A DNA stretch of 64,000 nt from Pseudomonas botevensis (GTDB lineage Bacteria; Pseudomonadota; Gammaproteobacteria; Pseudomonadales; Pseudomonadaceae), in NCBI RefSeq assembly GCF_019145475.1, contig NZ_JAHTKI010000005.1:186001-250000 (forward strand), written 5' to 3'. The position numbers were made by a program, and so were the translations under genes. Positions 43,807 through 52,979 of this stretch are shown one piece after another. The notes beneath the pieces are model-generated. The model was not told the origin of the DNA. It made no database searches and saw only the letters and a list, made by a program, of their open reading frames with translations. Position 1 is the first letter of the stretch, and each line of letters begins with the position of its first letter.

Positions 43807-44235
43807 ATCATTTCCTCCAGTGGTTTTAGCGCTGCTTTTGAAGTCGGTTTTATGATTGACGCGGCTTTCGGCAAGTGGCGCGACCGGGCTCACTGGGATT
43901 CTGCTTTCATGGCTCGACATGGAAACCGCCACTCACTGTTTTGGCTTCCTGCTGGTATCTGCTGCCATGCGGACTGTTGAAAGTCCTGACGATGTATCCA
44001 TTCATTTACATGCACATCCTTGCGTGTTTTCAGATAGAAGATTGATACCGCCCGAACAAGGTGAACCAGCGAACAAATCCGGTCAATTGAGCTGATTCGT
44101 CAGATTTCGTAAGAAAAAATACCGCTCTGTAGGACGTACAACCCCGAACCCGAATTAATTAAAGGGTTTGAGGCTTTTTTGCGTGCGCCAGTGGTCAACA
44201 TGTCCCGTTACCAATCAATTGCGGGAGTGACCACA
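43807..44235. other. 429-bp gap without a convincing gene
   Basis: Base composition turns AT-richer from about 43990 to 44180. I see a short TGTA-N5-TACA palindrome near 44128-44140 and a weak AACCC/GGGTT hairpin before a T tract near 44146-44180. None supports a firm call. The region must hold the promoters of the XhlA-like gene and yegS. Confidence 0.4.
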
Positions 44236-45153
44236 ATGAGTGAACGCAGGGCACTGTTGATTCTGCATGGCAAGCAGGCACTCAATGAGGAGGTTCGCGC
44301 CGCCGTCGAAGGCAAGCGCAAACAGGGCTGGGAAGTGGCGGTACGACTGACCTGGGAGGCCGGCGACGCCCAGCGCCTGGTCGAGGAGGCGCTGACGGCC
44401 GGTTATCGGCAGATCATTGCCGGCGGCGGGGACGGCACGTTGCGCGACATTGCCGAGGCCCTCGCGGCGCATCCGCGCAAGGCCAGTCTGGTGTTGTTGC
44501 CGCTGGGAACCGCCAACGATTTTTCCCGTGCGGCGGGGATTCCCCTGGTGCCGGCGCAGGCGCTGGAGCTGTTGGAGGTGGCGCCCCGCGACATCGATCT
44601 GGGGGAGGTCGGCGGGCAGATTTTTCTGAACATGGCCACCGGTGGTTTCGGCAGCCAGGTCACGGCCAATACTTCAGAGGATTTGAAAAAAGTCCTCGGT
44701 GGCGCGGCCTATCTGTTCACCGGTCTGTCGCGATTCAGTGAACTGCATGCCGCGTACGGAGAGCTGCAAGGCCCGGACTTCCACTGGAGTGGCGAGCTGC
44801 TGGCGCTGGGTATCGGCAACGGGCGTCAGGCCGGGGGAGGGCATGTCCTGTGTCCGCAGGCCCTGGCCGATGATGGCTTGCTGGACATCAGTATCCTGCC
44901 GGCGCCACAGGAGCTCGTCGGGACTTTGAAAAACCTGCTGAGCGACGGTTTCGGCCTCGACAACATGTTTGTCCGCACCCGCTTGCCCTGGGTTGAAATC
45001 AAGGTGGCCGAAGGGCTTTATATCAATCTGGATGGCGAACCGCTGGAGGGCGACAGCCTGCGGTTCGAGGTGCGTCCCGGGGCGTTGCAGGTGCATTTGC
45101 CGCAGGATTCGCCACTACTGCTGGCCCGGCAGGCGCTCAATCGTCGAGGCTGA
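44236..45153 (+). CDS. yegS: YegS-like lipid kinase
   Basis: The 305-residue diacylglycerol-kinase-fold protein phosphorylates membrane glycerolipids. The GGGDGT motif (IIAGGGDGTLRDIAEAL), LPLGTANDFSRAAG and NMATGGFGSQV are clear, and PLEGDSLRFEV lies near the end. ATG 44236 follows GGGAGTGA. Its last 17 bp overlap the convergent response regulator gene. Confidence 0.95.
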   Translation: MSERRALLILHGKQALNEEVRAAVEGKRKQGWEVAVRLTWEAGDAQRLVEEALTAGYRQIIAGGGDGTLRDIAEALAAHPRKASLVLLPLGTANDFSRAAGIPLVPAQALELLEVAPRDIDLGEVGGQIFLNMATGGFGSQVTANTSEDLKKVLGGAAYLFTGLSRFSELHAAYGELQGPDFHWSGELLALGIGNGRQAGGGHVLCPQALADDGLLDISILPAPQELVGTLKNLLSDGFGLDNMFVRTRLPWVEIKVAEGLYINLDGEPLEGDSLRFEVRPGALQVHLPQDSPLLLARQALNRRG

Positions 45154-45799
45154 TGATCTGTTCCCTGACGGCGAAAAGCACCAGGCCCGCCACATCGTAG
45201 ATCTGCAGGCGCTTCATGATCTGCGAGCGGTGGGTTTCCACGGTCTTGATGCTCAGGCCCAGGCCGTGGGCGATTTCCCGGGTGGACTTGCCGCGCACGA
45301 TCAGGCGCAGGATTTCCAGCTGGCGCGCCGTCAGGTTGTGTGATTCGGCGGTTTCCGGCTGGTTTTTCTGGTTGTTGCGGGTCAGGGCCTGATTGATCAC
45401 CGTATGCGCGATCGCCGGGCTCAGGTAGCGCTCGTTGTTGCGCAGCGCTTCCAGCGCATGCTCGAGTTCGGTGGCGGTAGTGTCCTTGAGCAGGTAGCCA
45501 TGGGCGCCGGATTCCAGCGCCTGCATGATCAGCGCCGGATCGGTGTGCATCGAAAGAATCAGCACCTTGCTCTGCGGGCGGACGCGTCGCAGTTGTTGCA
45601 AGGCCTGCAAGCCGCTGGTTTCTTTCATGGAGATATCCAGCAACACAATATCGGGGACCAGTTGCTCGACCATTTCGAGCAGCTGCGAGCCATCGTTGGC
45701 CTCGCCGATTACCGCGTAACCGGGAATATCCAGTACCAGAGCGCGCACGCCGGCCCTGATCAGCGAGTGGTCATCCACCAGAAGTAAGTTACAAGTCAA
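45137..45799 (-). CDS. NarL-family response regulator
   Basis: This codes for 220 residues: receiver (LLVDDHSLIRAG, phospho-Asp in IVLLDISMKETSG) and LuxR-type DNA-binding domain (LTARQLEILRLIVRGKSTREIAHGLGLSIKTVETHRSQIMKRL). The start codon is TTG 45799, overlapping the kinase stop as TTGA, so regulator and kinase are coupled. Only this start leaves the acidic pair at its normal position (residues 9-10). Targets are unknown. Confidence 0.93.
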   Translation of the reverse strand: MTCNLLLVDDHSLIRAGVRALVLDIPGYAVIGEANDGSQLLEMVEQLVPDIVLLDISMKETSGLQALQQLRRVRPQSKVLILSMHTDPALIMQALESGAHGYLLKDTTATELEHALEALRNNERYLSPAIAHTVINQALTRNNQKNQPETAESHNLTARQLEILRLIVRGKSTREIAHGLGLSIKTVETHRSQIMKRLQIYDVAGLVLFAVREQIISLDD

Positions 45800-46689
45800 C
45801 GCAGAACCTTATTCGTGCTGGCCCGCTCGAGTGCCCGGGGCGCCCAGGGGAAAAGTGCTTCGATTCGAGTGCCTTTGCCCGGTTCGCTGATCACGTTCAA
45901 GGTGCCACCCAATTGTTCGATCCGTTCGGCCATCCCGGCCATGCCCCGTTGTCCTTCCCGCCCGGGGTTGGCGGCTGGCGCGAAGCCCTGGCCGTCATCG
46001 CTGATCATCAGGGTCAAGCCTTGGGGCAGGCGTTGCACGCGGATCAGCAGATTCTGGGCCTGGGCATGGCGCAGGATATTGGTAACAGCTTCCTGGGCAA
46101 TACGAAATGCGGCAACCGCCATTTCCTCGGGAATGCCGTTCAGACGCTGCTGGCAGTCCAGGCTCCAGTTCACCGACGTATTGGTCAATGTCTTGAGCAG
46201 GTGCGCGCGCAGGCTGGCTTCCAGGCCGAGGCTGGTCAGCTGGCGCGGGTTGAGAATGGCTGACACGTCGCGGACTTTGTTCAGGGTTTCGTCCAGCGTC
46301 TCGCAGAGTGCCGAACTCTGTTCCTGCAAGTCTTCGGGGAGGCGGCGTTTCAACCATTCGCTTTGCAGTTTGGCGGCGGTCAGCAGTTGGCCGATATCGT
46401 CGTGCAGTTCACGGCTGAGACGATGACGCTCGTTCTCCTGGACTTGCAACAAGCGATCGGCGAGCTCCTGCGGCTGGAACTTGATCGACTTGCGTGACAA
46501 GCGATGCTGCACCCAGACGCTGCTGGCGGCAGCCACATTGAGCAGCAGCAGGCCGAGCGAGAGTTGGGCGGACAGACTGTAGGTCAGCACGCAGCCAAGG
46601 GCGGAACCCAGACATAGCAGCAGGGTGAACCGGCGTGCGTTTTCTCGTGAGGGTTGCCATTTGGCGATTGACTTGAGGCTGGCGTGCAT
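45796..46689 (-). CDS. NarX/DegS-type histidine kinase
   Basis: This codes for 297 residues: two membrane segments near 22-60 with almost no periplasmic loop, then HisKA_3 (ERHRLSRELHDDIGQLLTAAKL) and a short HATPase (AFRIAQEAVTNILRHAQA, SDDGQGFAP, GQRGMAGMAERIEQLGG). The lack of a periplasmic sensor suggests an intramembrane or cytoplasmic signal. ATG 46689 starts the plausible sequence; ATG 46833 would add 48 residues of unlikely composition. Neither has a good ribosome site. Confidence 0.88.
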   Translation of the reverse strand: MHASLKSIAKWQPSRENARRFTLLLCLGSALGCVLTYSLSAQLSLGLLLLNVAAASSVWVQHRLSRKSIKFQPQELADRLLQVQENERHRLSRELHDDIGQLLTAAKLQSEWLKRRLPEDLQEQSSALCETLDETLNKVRDVSAILNPRQLTSLGLEASLRAHLLKTLTNTSVNWSLDCQQRLNGIPEEMAVAAFRIAQEAVTNILRHAQAQNLLIRVQRLPQGLTLMISDDGQGFAPAANPGREGQRGMAGMAERIEQLGGTLNVISEPGKGTRIEALFPWAPRALERASTNKVLR

Positions 46690-47163
46690 AACGGATGGAG
46701 CCAATGGATGTTCGCTGCGGGCAGAGCGGCCTGGATGGCTGGCGGGTCTCTGAATGAAAAAACTGTCACTTATGTTGTTGGAATCAATACGGTTAAGTGA
46801 TCGACAGTCAAATGAAAACTTCTCTGCAGACATATCACTGAAATCACTGTGCCATTAATTGAGAGCAACTAGCGGGCGGCATAATACCACTTAAGATACC
46901 GTCGGTCGCGTTTACCCAATATGTCCATGGGGTCAGGAAAATCGCCACATTGGACGTCAGTTCCACAATGGAAAAAGTTGGATTGTTCGATAGATATCGA
47001 GGTTGCCGGAAGTTGTATTTTTATACACAGGCAAACCCTGATACGGCCGGAAAAATTCGGCGTTCGTTCGGGCTGATTATTTTTTTGAGTTTGTCGCGGG
47101 CAGGCATGAATTATTCAATTGCGACATTTACGGTTGAAGCAGAAGTGTCTCAAGTGCACCTGA
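46690..47163. other. Gap upstream of the NarX-like kinase
   Basis: This 474-bp stretch is AT-richer than its surroundings. A reading frame of 85 codons at 46950-47207 has no ribosome site, overlaps the end of the next gene and looks like chance. I see no terminator or repeat. It should contain the kinase promoter, read leftward. Confidence 0.4.
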
Positions 47164-47634
47164 TTACGCTTGGCGCTCCGAGTAGGCCACCAGGGCCAGT
47201 GGCTTGACGCTGAGTGGCAGCTGAATCTGGCTCTGTCCGACCTGAAAGGCAAAGGCTTCGATCAACGAGCATTGTTCGCTTTCGTCGAGGCTCAGTTGGC
47301 CAGTGTTGTGGTCGACCAGTTCCAGTTGCCAGGCCATCAGCGTGAAACAGTCTTTCAACGCTGCCAGCGCTTGGGTATGAAGGTCGACGTGGTCCACCGC
47401 CTGGTTCAGCAACTGGTGAATGTGCAGCGAAAACTCGGAAACCGCCTCCAGCGCCAGAGCTTTTGCCTTGTGCGCAAGTTTCAGGAGGGTGCTGAGCATG
47501 CAGTCGATGGCGTCCTTGTCGTTGCTGATCAATTGCAAATGGCTGAGGCATTCTTCGGACTTGGCCAGGAGTGTTTCAGCCTCGGCAAGAAACTCGGGGA
47601 ACCGCTGTGCCCAGTCTTTGTGCTCGTTCGGCAT
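47164..47634 (-). CDS. Stand-alone CheA-P1/HPt-like helical protein
   Basis: The 156-residue protein is all helical. Residues 14-110 follow the CheA P1 (HPt) pattern: FLAEAETLLAKSEECLSHL, then LLKLAHKAKALALEAVSEF aligning with the phospho-acceptor helix of CheA, then HIHQLLNQAVD. His55 and Lys58 match the HxxKG core, but the glycine is Ala59. A working HPt is therefore possible but not certain. GGAG precedes ATG 47634. It is divergent from cheV, which carries a receiver domain. I know of no named homologue. Confidence 0.6.
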   Translation of the reverse strand: MPNEHKDWAQRFPEFLAEAETLLAKSEECLSHLQLISNDKDAIDCMLSTLLKLAHKAKALALEAVSEFSLHIHQLLNQAVDHVDLHTQALAALKDCFTLMAWQLELVDHNTGQLSLDESEQCSLIEAFAFQVGQSQIQLPLSVKPLALVAYSERQA

Positions 47635-48085
47635 GCTTATCTCCACCACGTCATGTCTGATGAGGGAATGCCGTGTGTGCCGACGATCATGAACCGTCGT
47701 GAGATCGCGCCCCGGTGTGCAATGGCACGGACCTGGGGTTTCAAGAGGAGGTGTTTCCACTGACCTGCGATCGCACACAATAGCCTGACTCCGTTCATGC
47801 AATGAGAATGGCGTCACATTAATGGCTATTGGATATTGCGAACATCAGGTTGGGCCTGATTGTTACTAGGGGAATCCCCTAGGCGCAGGAACCTTCGGCG
47901 CAAACCGGGGTCGCGTCGGAGAGAATGTAGCAGATGATTTCACCGAGCCAGTAAAGCATGATGTTAATGTGACATCAATGCCCGTTCATGGCATTTTGTT
48001 AGTGATTTGTGACGGGATCAAGATCTTCCGGATCCAGCCGATAACCCCCAATAGTGAATTCATCAGTACAAGCCCAGGAGTCATG
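47635..48085. promoter_or_regulatory. Divergent control region of the HPt-like gene and cheV
   Basis: This 451-bp region has no gene. It contains a perfect palindrome CTAGGGGAATCCCCTAG at 47865-47881, about midway between the two genes, and a FliA-type promoter at 48018-48044 in front of cheV. The palindrome could be an operator for a dimeric regulator of the NarL/LuxR kind. Confidence 0.55.
48018..48044 (+). promoter_or_regulatory. FliA (sigma-28) promoter of cheV
   Basis: TCAAG (48018-48022) and GCCGATAA (48037-48044) are 14 bp apart and match the Pseudomonas FliA consensus closely. This places cheV in the late flagellar and chemotaxis regulon, with a leader of about 35 nt. Confidence 0.75.
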
Positions 48086-49021
48086 ATGGCCGGCATTCTC
48101 GACACGGTAGACCAACGCACGCAACTGGTGGGTGAGAATCGCCTGGAAATTCTCATGTTTCGACTGGCAGGACGCCAATTGTTCGCGATCAACGTGTTCA
48201 AGGTTCAGGAAGTCCTGCAACTGCCGAAGCTGACCCTGATGCCCCAGCGTCACCCGTTCGTCTGCGGCGTGGTCAACCTGCGCGGGCAGACCTTGCCGGT
48301 GATCGACCTGTCCCAGGCCATCGGCATGCGTCCGCTGGTGCCGGGGCCGAACAGCACGATCATCGTCACTGAATACAACCGTTCGGTGCAGGCATTCCTC
48401 GTCGGTGGCGTCGACCGCATCGTCAACATGAATTGGGAAGCCATCCTGCCGCCGCCGACCAGCGCCGGCCGCCAGCATTACCTGACCGCCATCAGCAAGG
48501 TCGACGATCAACTGGTGGAAATCATCGACGTGGAAAAAGTCCTCGCCGAAATCGTCCCGTACAACGCCAAGGTTTCCCGCGACAAACTCGACGATCCGGT
48601 GCTGGAGCGCGCCCGTGGCCGTGAAGTGCTGCTGGTGGACGACTCCAACGTTGCGCTGTCGCAACTGCGCGACACCCTCGGCCAGTTGGGGGTGAAGATG
48701 CACATTGCCAGCGACGGCCTGAAGGCGCTGAACATGCTCAAGGCCTGGGCCGACACCGGGGTGAACATGACCGACAAGCTGTTGATGGTCTTCACCGACG
48801 CCGAGATGCCGGAAATGGACGGCTATCGCCTGACCACCGAAATCCGCAACGACCCGCGCCTGCGTGGTTTGTACGTGGTGCTGCACACTTCGCTGTCCGG
48901 CAGCTTCAACGATTCGATGGTGAAGAAGGTCGGTTGCGACAACTTCCTGTCCAAATTCCAGCCGGACAAACTGGTCGATGTGGTGCGCCAGCGCCTGATG
49001 CTCGACGCCGTACCGGCCTGA
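48086..49021 (+). CDS. cheV: Chemotaxis coupling protein CheV
   Basis: The 311-residue fusion has a CheW-like coupling domain (residues about 15-165; RLEILMFRLAGRQLFAINVFKVQEVL, GVVNLRGQTLPVIDLSQAIGM) and a C-terminal receiver (VLLVDDSNVALSQL, Asp in MVFTDAEMPEMDGY, Lys in FLSKFQP). It links receptors to the kinase CheA and can be phosphorylated. ATG 48086 is six bases from AGGAG; ATG 48083 lies too close. It is isolated from the main che genes. Confidence 0.95.
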   Translation: MAGILDTVDQRTQLVGENRLEILMFRLAGRQLFAINVFKVQEVLQLPKLTLMPQRHPFVCGVVNLRGQTLPVIDLSQAIGMRPLVPGPNSTIIVTEYNRSVQAFLVGGVDRIVNMNWEAILPPPTSAGRQHYLTAISKVDDQLVEIIDVEKVLAEIVPYNAKVSRDKLDDPVLERARGREVLLVDDSNVALSQLRDTLGQLGVKMHIASDGLKALNMLKAWADTGVNMTDKLLMVFTDAEMPEMDGYRLTTEIRNDPRLRGLYVVLHTSLSGSFNDSMVKKVGCDNFLSKFQPDKLVDVVRQRLMLDAVPA

Positions 49022-49024
49022 TAG

Positions 49025-49055
49025 CCGGTGGGAGCGACGGACTCGCTCCCACCGG
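49025..49055 (+). terminator. Hairpin after cheV
   Basis: Perfect 12-bp arms CCGGTGGGAGCG / CGCTCCCACCGG surround a 7-base loop, with a T-rich run after it. The GTGGGAGC core ties it to the REP family. Confidence 0.85.
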
Positions 49056-49127
49056 TTTCTTTTCAGTCTTTGATTCGCCCATGAAGCTCGTATAGGGTGG
49101 CGTTTTTGACCCACCAGGGAGCTGGCC

Positions 49128-49934
49128 ATGCTGCGTCTGAGCGCGCTTTATCGTTACCCGTTGAAATCCGGCAAGGGCGAGGTCCTGCAAGGGATCGGCC
49201 TGGACAAACTGGGGCTTGAGGGGGATCGACGCTGGATGCTGGTGGACGAGGCCAGCGGACGTTTCCTGACCCAGCGCGCCGAAGCGAAGATGAGCCAGTT
49301 GTCAGCGCTGTGGAATGCCGACGGTGGCCTGACGCTCAGTGCGCCGGGGCATTCGGCGCTGGATATCGCCTTGCCCGAAAGCGATGCCGAGCTGCGTGGC
49401 GTGACTATCTGGCGCGACACCCTGCGTGTGCCGGATGCCGGTGACGAAGCGGCCCGATGGGTCAGCGACTTCCTCGGCAAGCCGACCCGTCTAGTGCAAG
49501 TGCCGCTGGAGCGCGCCCGCACCACCCAGGCCGGATATGGCAAGGATGACGATCAGGTGGCGTTCGCCGATGGCTTTCCGTTGCTGCTGATTGGCGAGGC
49601 GTCGTTGCAACATTTGTCGCAGGAGGTCGGGCGGCCGCTGGAAATGCTGCGTTTCCGGCCGAACCTGGTGATCGAGGGCAGCGAAGCCTACGGCGAGGAT
49701 GGCTGGAAGCGGATCCGCATTGGCGATGTCGAGTTTCGGGTGGTCAAGTCCTGCTCGCGCTGCATTCTTACCACGATCGATCCGCAGACCGGCGAGCGCA
49801 GCGCCGACCGAGAGCCGTTGGCGACCCTGCAGAAAACCCGCGCCGAGGCTGATGGTGCGATGTTCGGGCAGAATCTGGTCAACGACAGCAATGGTCGTCT
49901 GGAAGTCGGGATGGCGGTCGAGATCCTTGAATAA
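49128..49934 (+). CDS. MOSC-domain protein (YcbX-like)
   Basis: This codes for 268 residues. An N-terminal MOSC_N part (LSALYRYPLKSGKGEVL, EGDRRWMLVDEASGRFLTQR) precedes the MOSC domain carrying the conserved cysteine in VVKSCSRCILTTIDP. YcbX-type proteins are molybdenum enzymes that detoxify N-hydroxylated bases. This one lacks the extra ferredoxin domain of E. coli YcbX. The Moco genes 6-8 kb away supply its cofactor. Confidence 0.9.
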   Translation: MLRLSALYRYPLKSGKGEVLQGIGLDKLGLEGDRRWMLVDEASGRFLTQRAEAKMSQLSALWNADGGLTLSAPGHSALDIALPESDAELRGVTIWRDTLRVPDAGDEAARWVSDFLGKPTRLVQVPLERARTTQAGYGKDDDQVAFADGFPLLLIGEASLQHLSQEVGRPLEMLRFRPNLVIEGSEAYGEDGWKRIRIGDVEFRVVKSCSRCILTTIDPQTGERSADREPLATLQKTRAEADGAMFGQNLVNDSNGRLEVGMAVEILE

Positions 49935-49949
49935 TCGGTAACGGAAACG

Positions 49950-49984
49950 AAAATGCCCGTGTCCTTGGACACGGGCATTTTTTT
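49950..49984. terminator. Bidirectional terminator
   Basis: AAAATGCCCGTGTCC and GGACACGGGCATTTTTTT pair perfectly around a TT(G) loop between the convergent MOSC and ppnP genes. Confidence 0.95.
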
Positions 49985-50002
49985 GCCGCGAGAGCCGTGG
50001 GC

Positions 50003-50287
50003 TCAGCCGCGATACTCGCACAGGTAAGCGGTGTCGACCGCAACCTTAAGCTGGAACTTGCTGTTGGCCGGGACGTTGAACTGGCTGCCGGCGGCGAAGG
50101 TTTCCCAGTCGTTGCTGTCTGGCAGCTTGACGGTCAGTGCACCGGAAACAACGTGCATGATTTCACGCTGACTGGTGCCGAATTCGTATTCGCCCGGGGC
50201 CATGACGCCGATGGTCGCCGGACCGTCAGCGGTGCCAAAGGCGATCGACTTGACGGTGCCGTCGAAGTACTCGTTGACTTTAAACAT
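50003..50287 (-). CDS. ppnP: Pyrimidine/purine nucleoside phosphorylase PpnP
   Basis: The 94-residue cupin (DUF1255, YaiE family) splits nucleosides to base and ribose-1-phosphate. The sequence [45 protein letters not shown] and the C-terminal TAYLCEYRG are typical at full length. Confidence 0.95.
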   Translation of the reverse strand: MFKVNEYFDGTVKSIAFGTADGPATIGVMAPGEYEFGTSQREIMHVVSGALTVKLPDSNDWETFAAGSQFNVPANSKFQLKVAVDTAYLCEYRG

Positions 50288-50356
50288 GGGCGATTCCTCG
50301 AAAAGGGCTAAAAAGGGCCGGCCAGTATGCCCAAGGCTTCCGGTGCCGTCACGCCC

Positions 50357-50899
50357 CTAAAGCGGTAGCACCAGCGGCAGCAGCCGCGCGGTATTGCGGG
50401 CGTCTTCCAGTGCCCGATGCTGCTGGCCGTTGAACTGCATGCCGGCCAGTTGCAGCGCGCCGTTGAGCCCCATCGGTCGTTCGAGGCGCCGGGCCTTGGC
50501 AAAGCGCTGTTTGAGATTCATGTGCGGGACACGGCTCAACGCGCTGTCGAGTTGCAGGCGCTGCCATTCCTGGAGCAACTGCCTGCGGTCGTAATCGCCC
50601 CAACTGGCCCAACCTTCGAGCCGCGTCTGGTGCTGGCCGAGCCAGCGCTCGAACGCCGGCCAGACTTCGCCCAGCGGTTGCGCGGTGTCGATGTTGGCCT
50701 GGGTGATGTGCGTCAGCTCCCGACAGAACGGCGTCAGCAGCGGACGGCGCGTCGGTTTGACGAAGCGTTGAAAGTGATCCTGTTCGCGACCGGCCCGATC
50801 CACCAGGGTGGCACCGATTTCGATGATTTCCATGTCCGTAACCGGCCAGCCACCTTCGTCGGTGGTGGCTTCCAGATCAATGACCAGCCAATGGGGCAT
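50357..50899 (-). CDS. DEDDh 3'-5' exonuclease
   Basis: The 180-residue RNase-D-fold exonuclease is of the KapD/ERI-1-like type. ExoI has DLEATTD, ExoII WGDYDRRQL, and ExoIII HRALEDARNTARL with the catalytic His. The conserved EIIEIGATLV is also present. It is a stand-alone enzyme that could trim RNA or DNA ends. Substrate unknown. It lies downstream of atuF but on its own promoter or the atu transcript. Confidence 0.88.
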   Translation of the reverse strand: MPHWLVIDLEATTDEGGWPVTDMEIIEIGATLVDRAGREQDHFQRFVKPTRRPLLTPFCRELTHITQANIDTAQPLGEVWPAFERWLGQHQTRLEGWASWGDYDRRQLLQEWQRLQLDSALSRVPHMNLKQRFAKARRLERPMGLNGALQLAGMQFNGQQHRALEDARNTARLLPLVLPL

Positions 50900-50968
50900 C
50901 GCAGGGTTCCTGATATACGCGTTCTGATAGTCAGAGCGTAGTCAAACCTTGCGGATGCGCCCGGCGAC

Positions 50969-52930
50969 TCACTCGACCTGCAACAGAACCTGACGATTTT
51001 TCACCTGATCGCCGACCTTGACCTGCACCCGCTTGAGTACGCCGTCGATGCCGGCCTTGAGCGGGTGCTCCATTTTCATCGCTTCCAGCACCACCAGCAG
51101 TTGCCCTTTGCTGACCGGGCTGCCTTCGCTGACCAGCACGTCGACAATGGCACCGTCCATCGGCGCCTTCAAGGTGCCGGAGCTGACGCTGCTCTGACTG
51201 CCGATCACCGCATGAGTTCGATCCACCAGCCGCAGGCTGCCGGGACGGGTGAACAACCAGAGTTGTCCATCATCAAGACGATAGGCATGGCGTTGGCGCA
51301 CACCGTCGATTTCCAGGAGGGCCGAGCGCTCGTCGTGGGCGAGCAGTTTGAGCGCCAGCGTGCGGTCGGCCACGCGCACCTCGAACGCGCCCTGCGCTCC
51401 GGCGAGCAGTTGCACGTTCCAGTCCTGATCTTCCAGGCCCAGCCGATACCGCAGCGGCACGCTGGCGGTGTTGCGCCAGCCGTTCAGTGGCGCGCGGTGC
51501 GCCTGGGCCGTGCCCTGATAAAACAGCAGCGCCGCGATGGCCAGTTCCTCGGCATTGGGCGCATACGCCTGCAGGCAAGGGTGATCGGCGAAGTACTGAG
51601 GGATGAAAGCGGTGCTGAATTCGCCACGGATGAATTGTGGATGTTGCAGCAGATGGGTCAGCAGGCGCTGATTGCTGTGCAGACCCAGCAGAACGCTGTC
51701 CTGTACCGCGCGCAGCAGTTTGCGCCGGGCCTCTTCGCGAGTCGCGCCGTGGGCGATCAGTTTGCCGAGCATCGGGTCGTAGAACGCGCTGATCGACTGG
51801 CCTTCACGCAGGCCATGGTCAATCCGGGTGCCCTCGTGCAAGGCCGGCTCCCAGGCTTCGACCCGGCCGGTCTGCGGTAGAAAACCCTGTGCCGGATCTT
51901 CGGCGTAGAGGCGCACCTCCATGGCATGGCCGTTGAGTTGCACCTGATCCTGGGTCAACGGCAGCGGCTGTCCTTCGGCGATGCGTAATTGCCACGCCAC
52001 CAGATCCTGCCCGGTGATCAACTCGGTCACCGGATGCTCGACTTGCAGGCGCGTGTTCATCTCCAGAAAGTAGAAGCGGCCACGGCCATCGAGCAGAAAC
52101 TCCACGGTGCCGGCACCGACGTAGTTCACCGCCCGCCCGGCCTTGAGCGCCGCTTCGCCCATCGCCTGGCGCAGCTCGGCGGTCATGACCGGGCAGGGCG
52201 CTTCCTCGATGACTTTCTGATGACGGCGCTGGATCGAGCAGTCGCGCTCGCCGAGGTAAAGCAAATGCCCGTGGTGGTCGCCAAACAACTGCACCTCGAC
52301 ATGGCGCGGTTCGATCAGCGCCTGTTCGAGGATCAGTTCATCACTGCCGAAACCGTTCAGCGCCTCGGAGCGCGCCGTACGCAGTTGCGCCGGCAGTTCA
52401 TCGGCGTTGTGTACCAGACGCATGCCACGTCCGCCGCCGCCGGCGCTGGCCTTGATCATCAGCGGATAACCAATGCGTTCGGCTTCGCGCAGCAAGGTCG
52501 CATCATCCTGTTCGGCGCCTTGATAACCGGCAATGCACGGCACGCCGGCTTCAAGCATGGCGATTTTCGACAGGCGTTTGCTGCCCATCAGCTCAATGGC
52601 CTCCGCGCTGGGGCCGATGAAGGTCAGCCCCGCTTGTTCGCAGGCGCGGGCAAACTCGGCGTTTTCCGAGAGGAAACCATAGCCGGGGTGGATCGCATCG
52701 GCACCGCTGCGCCGGGCGGCATCGAGGATGGCCGGAATATTGAGGTAGGACTGTTGCACCGGTGCCGGGCCGATGTTCACCGCTTGATCGGCCATCTGTA
52801 CATGCAACGCGTCGGCATCGGCCTCGCTGAACACGGCGACGGTGCGATAGCCCAGGGCCTGGGCCGTGCGCTGGATGCGACAGGCGATTTCACCGCGATT
52901 GGCAATCAGGATTTTGTGGATGGCGGGCAT
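50969..52930 (-). CDS. atuF: Geranyl-CoA carboxylase biotin subunit AtuF
   Basis: The 653-residue biotin-dependent carboxylase alpha chain has an N-terminal biotin carboxylase (ANRGEIACRIQRTAQALG, ASAGGGGRGMR, FLEMNTRLQVEHPVTE) and a C-terminal biotinyl domain with the target Lys in VLEAMKMEHPL. It carboxylates geranyl-CoA together with AtuC. The liu-type 3-methylcrotonyl-CoA carboxylase is a close relative; gene order with atuABCDE supports the atu call. Confidence 0.92.
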   Translation of the reverse strand: MPAIHKILIANRGEIACRIQRTAQALGYRTVAVFSEADADALHVQMADQAVNIGPAPVQQSYLNIPAILDAARRSGADAIHPGYGFLSENAEFARACEQAGLTFIGPSAEAIELMGSKRLSKIAMLEAGVPCIAGYQGAEQDDATLLREAERIGYPLMIKASAGGGGRGMRLVHNADELPAQLRTARSEALNGFGSDELILEQALIEPRHVEVQLFGDHHGHLLYLGERDCSIQRRHQKVIEEAPCPVMTAELRQAMGEAALKAGRAVNYVGAGTVEFLLDGRGRFYFLEMNTRLQVEHPVTELITGQDLVAWQLRIAEGQPLPLTQDQVQLNGHAMEVRLYAEDPAQGFLPQTGRVEAWEPALHEGTRIDHGLREGQSISAFYDPMLGKLIAHGATREEARRKLLRAVQDSVLLGLHSNQRLLTHLLQHPQFIRGEFSTAFIPQYFADHPCLQAYAPNAEELAIAALLFYQGTAQAHRAPLNGWRNTASVPLRYRLGLEDQDWNVQLLAGAQGAFEVRVADRTLALKLLAHDERSALLEIDGVRQRHAYRLDDGQLWLFTRPGSLRLVDRTHAVIGSQSSVSSGTLKAPMDGAIVDVLVSEGSPVSKGQLLVVLEAMKMEHPLKAGIDGVLKRVQVKVGDQVKNRQVLLQVE

Positions 52931-52979
52931 GGTGGCTTTCCTGGAAGTGGGCGGTGAATGGATTGGCTTCCCACGGGGG

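Noticed and set aside
46950..47207. 85-codon frame between the NarX-like kinase and the HPt-like gene
   Set aside because: It has no ribosome site, odd composition for this genome, and overlaps the 3' end of the HPt-like gene.
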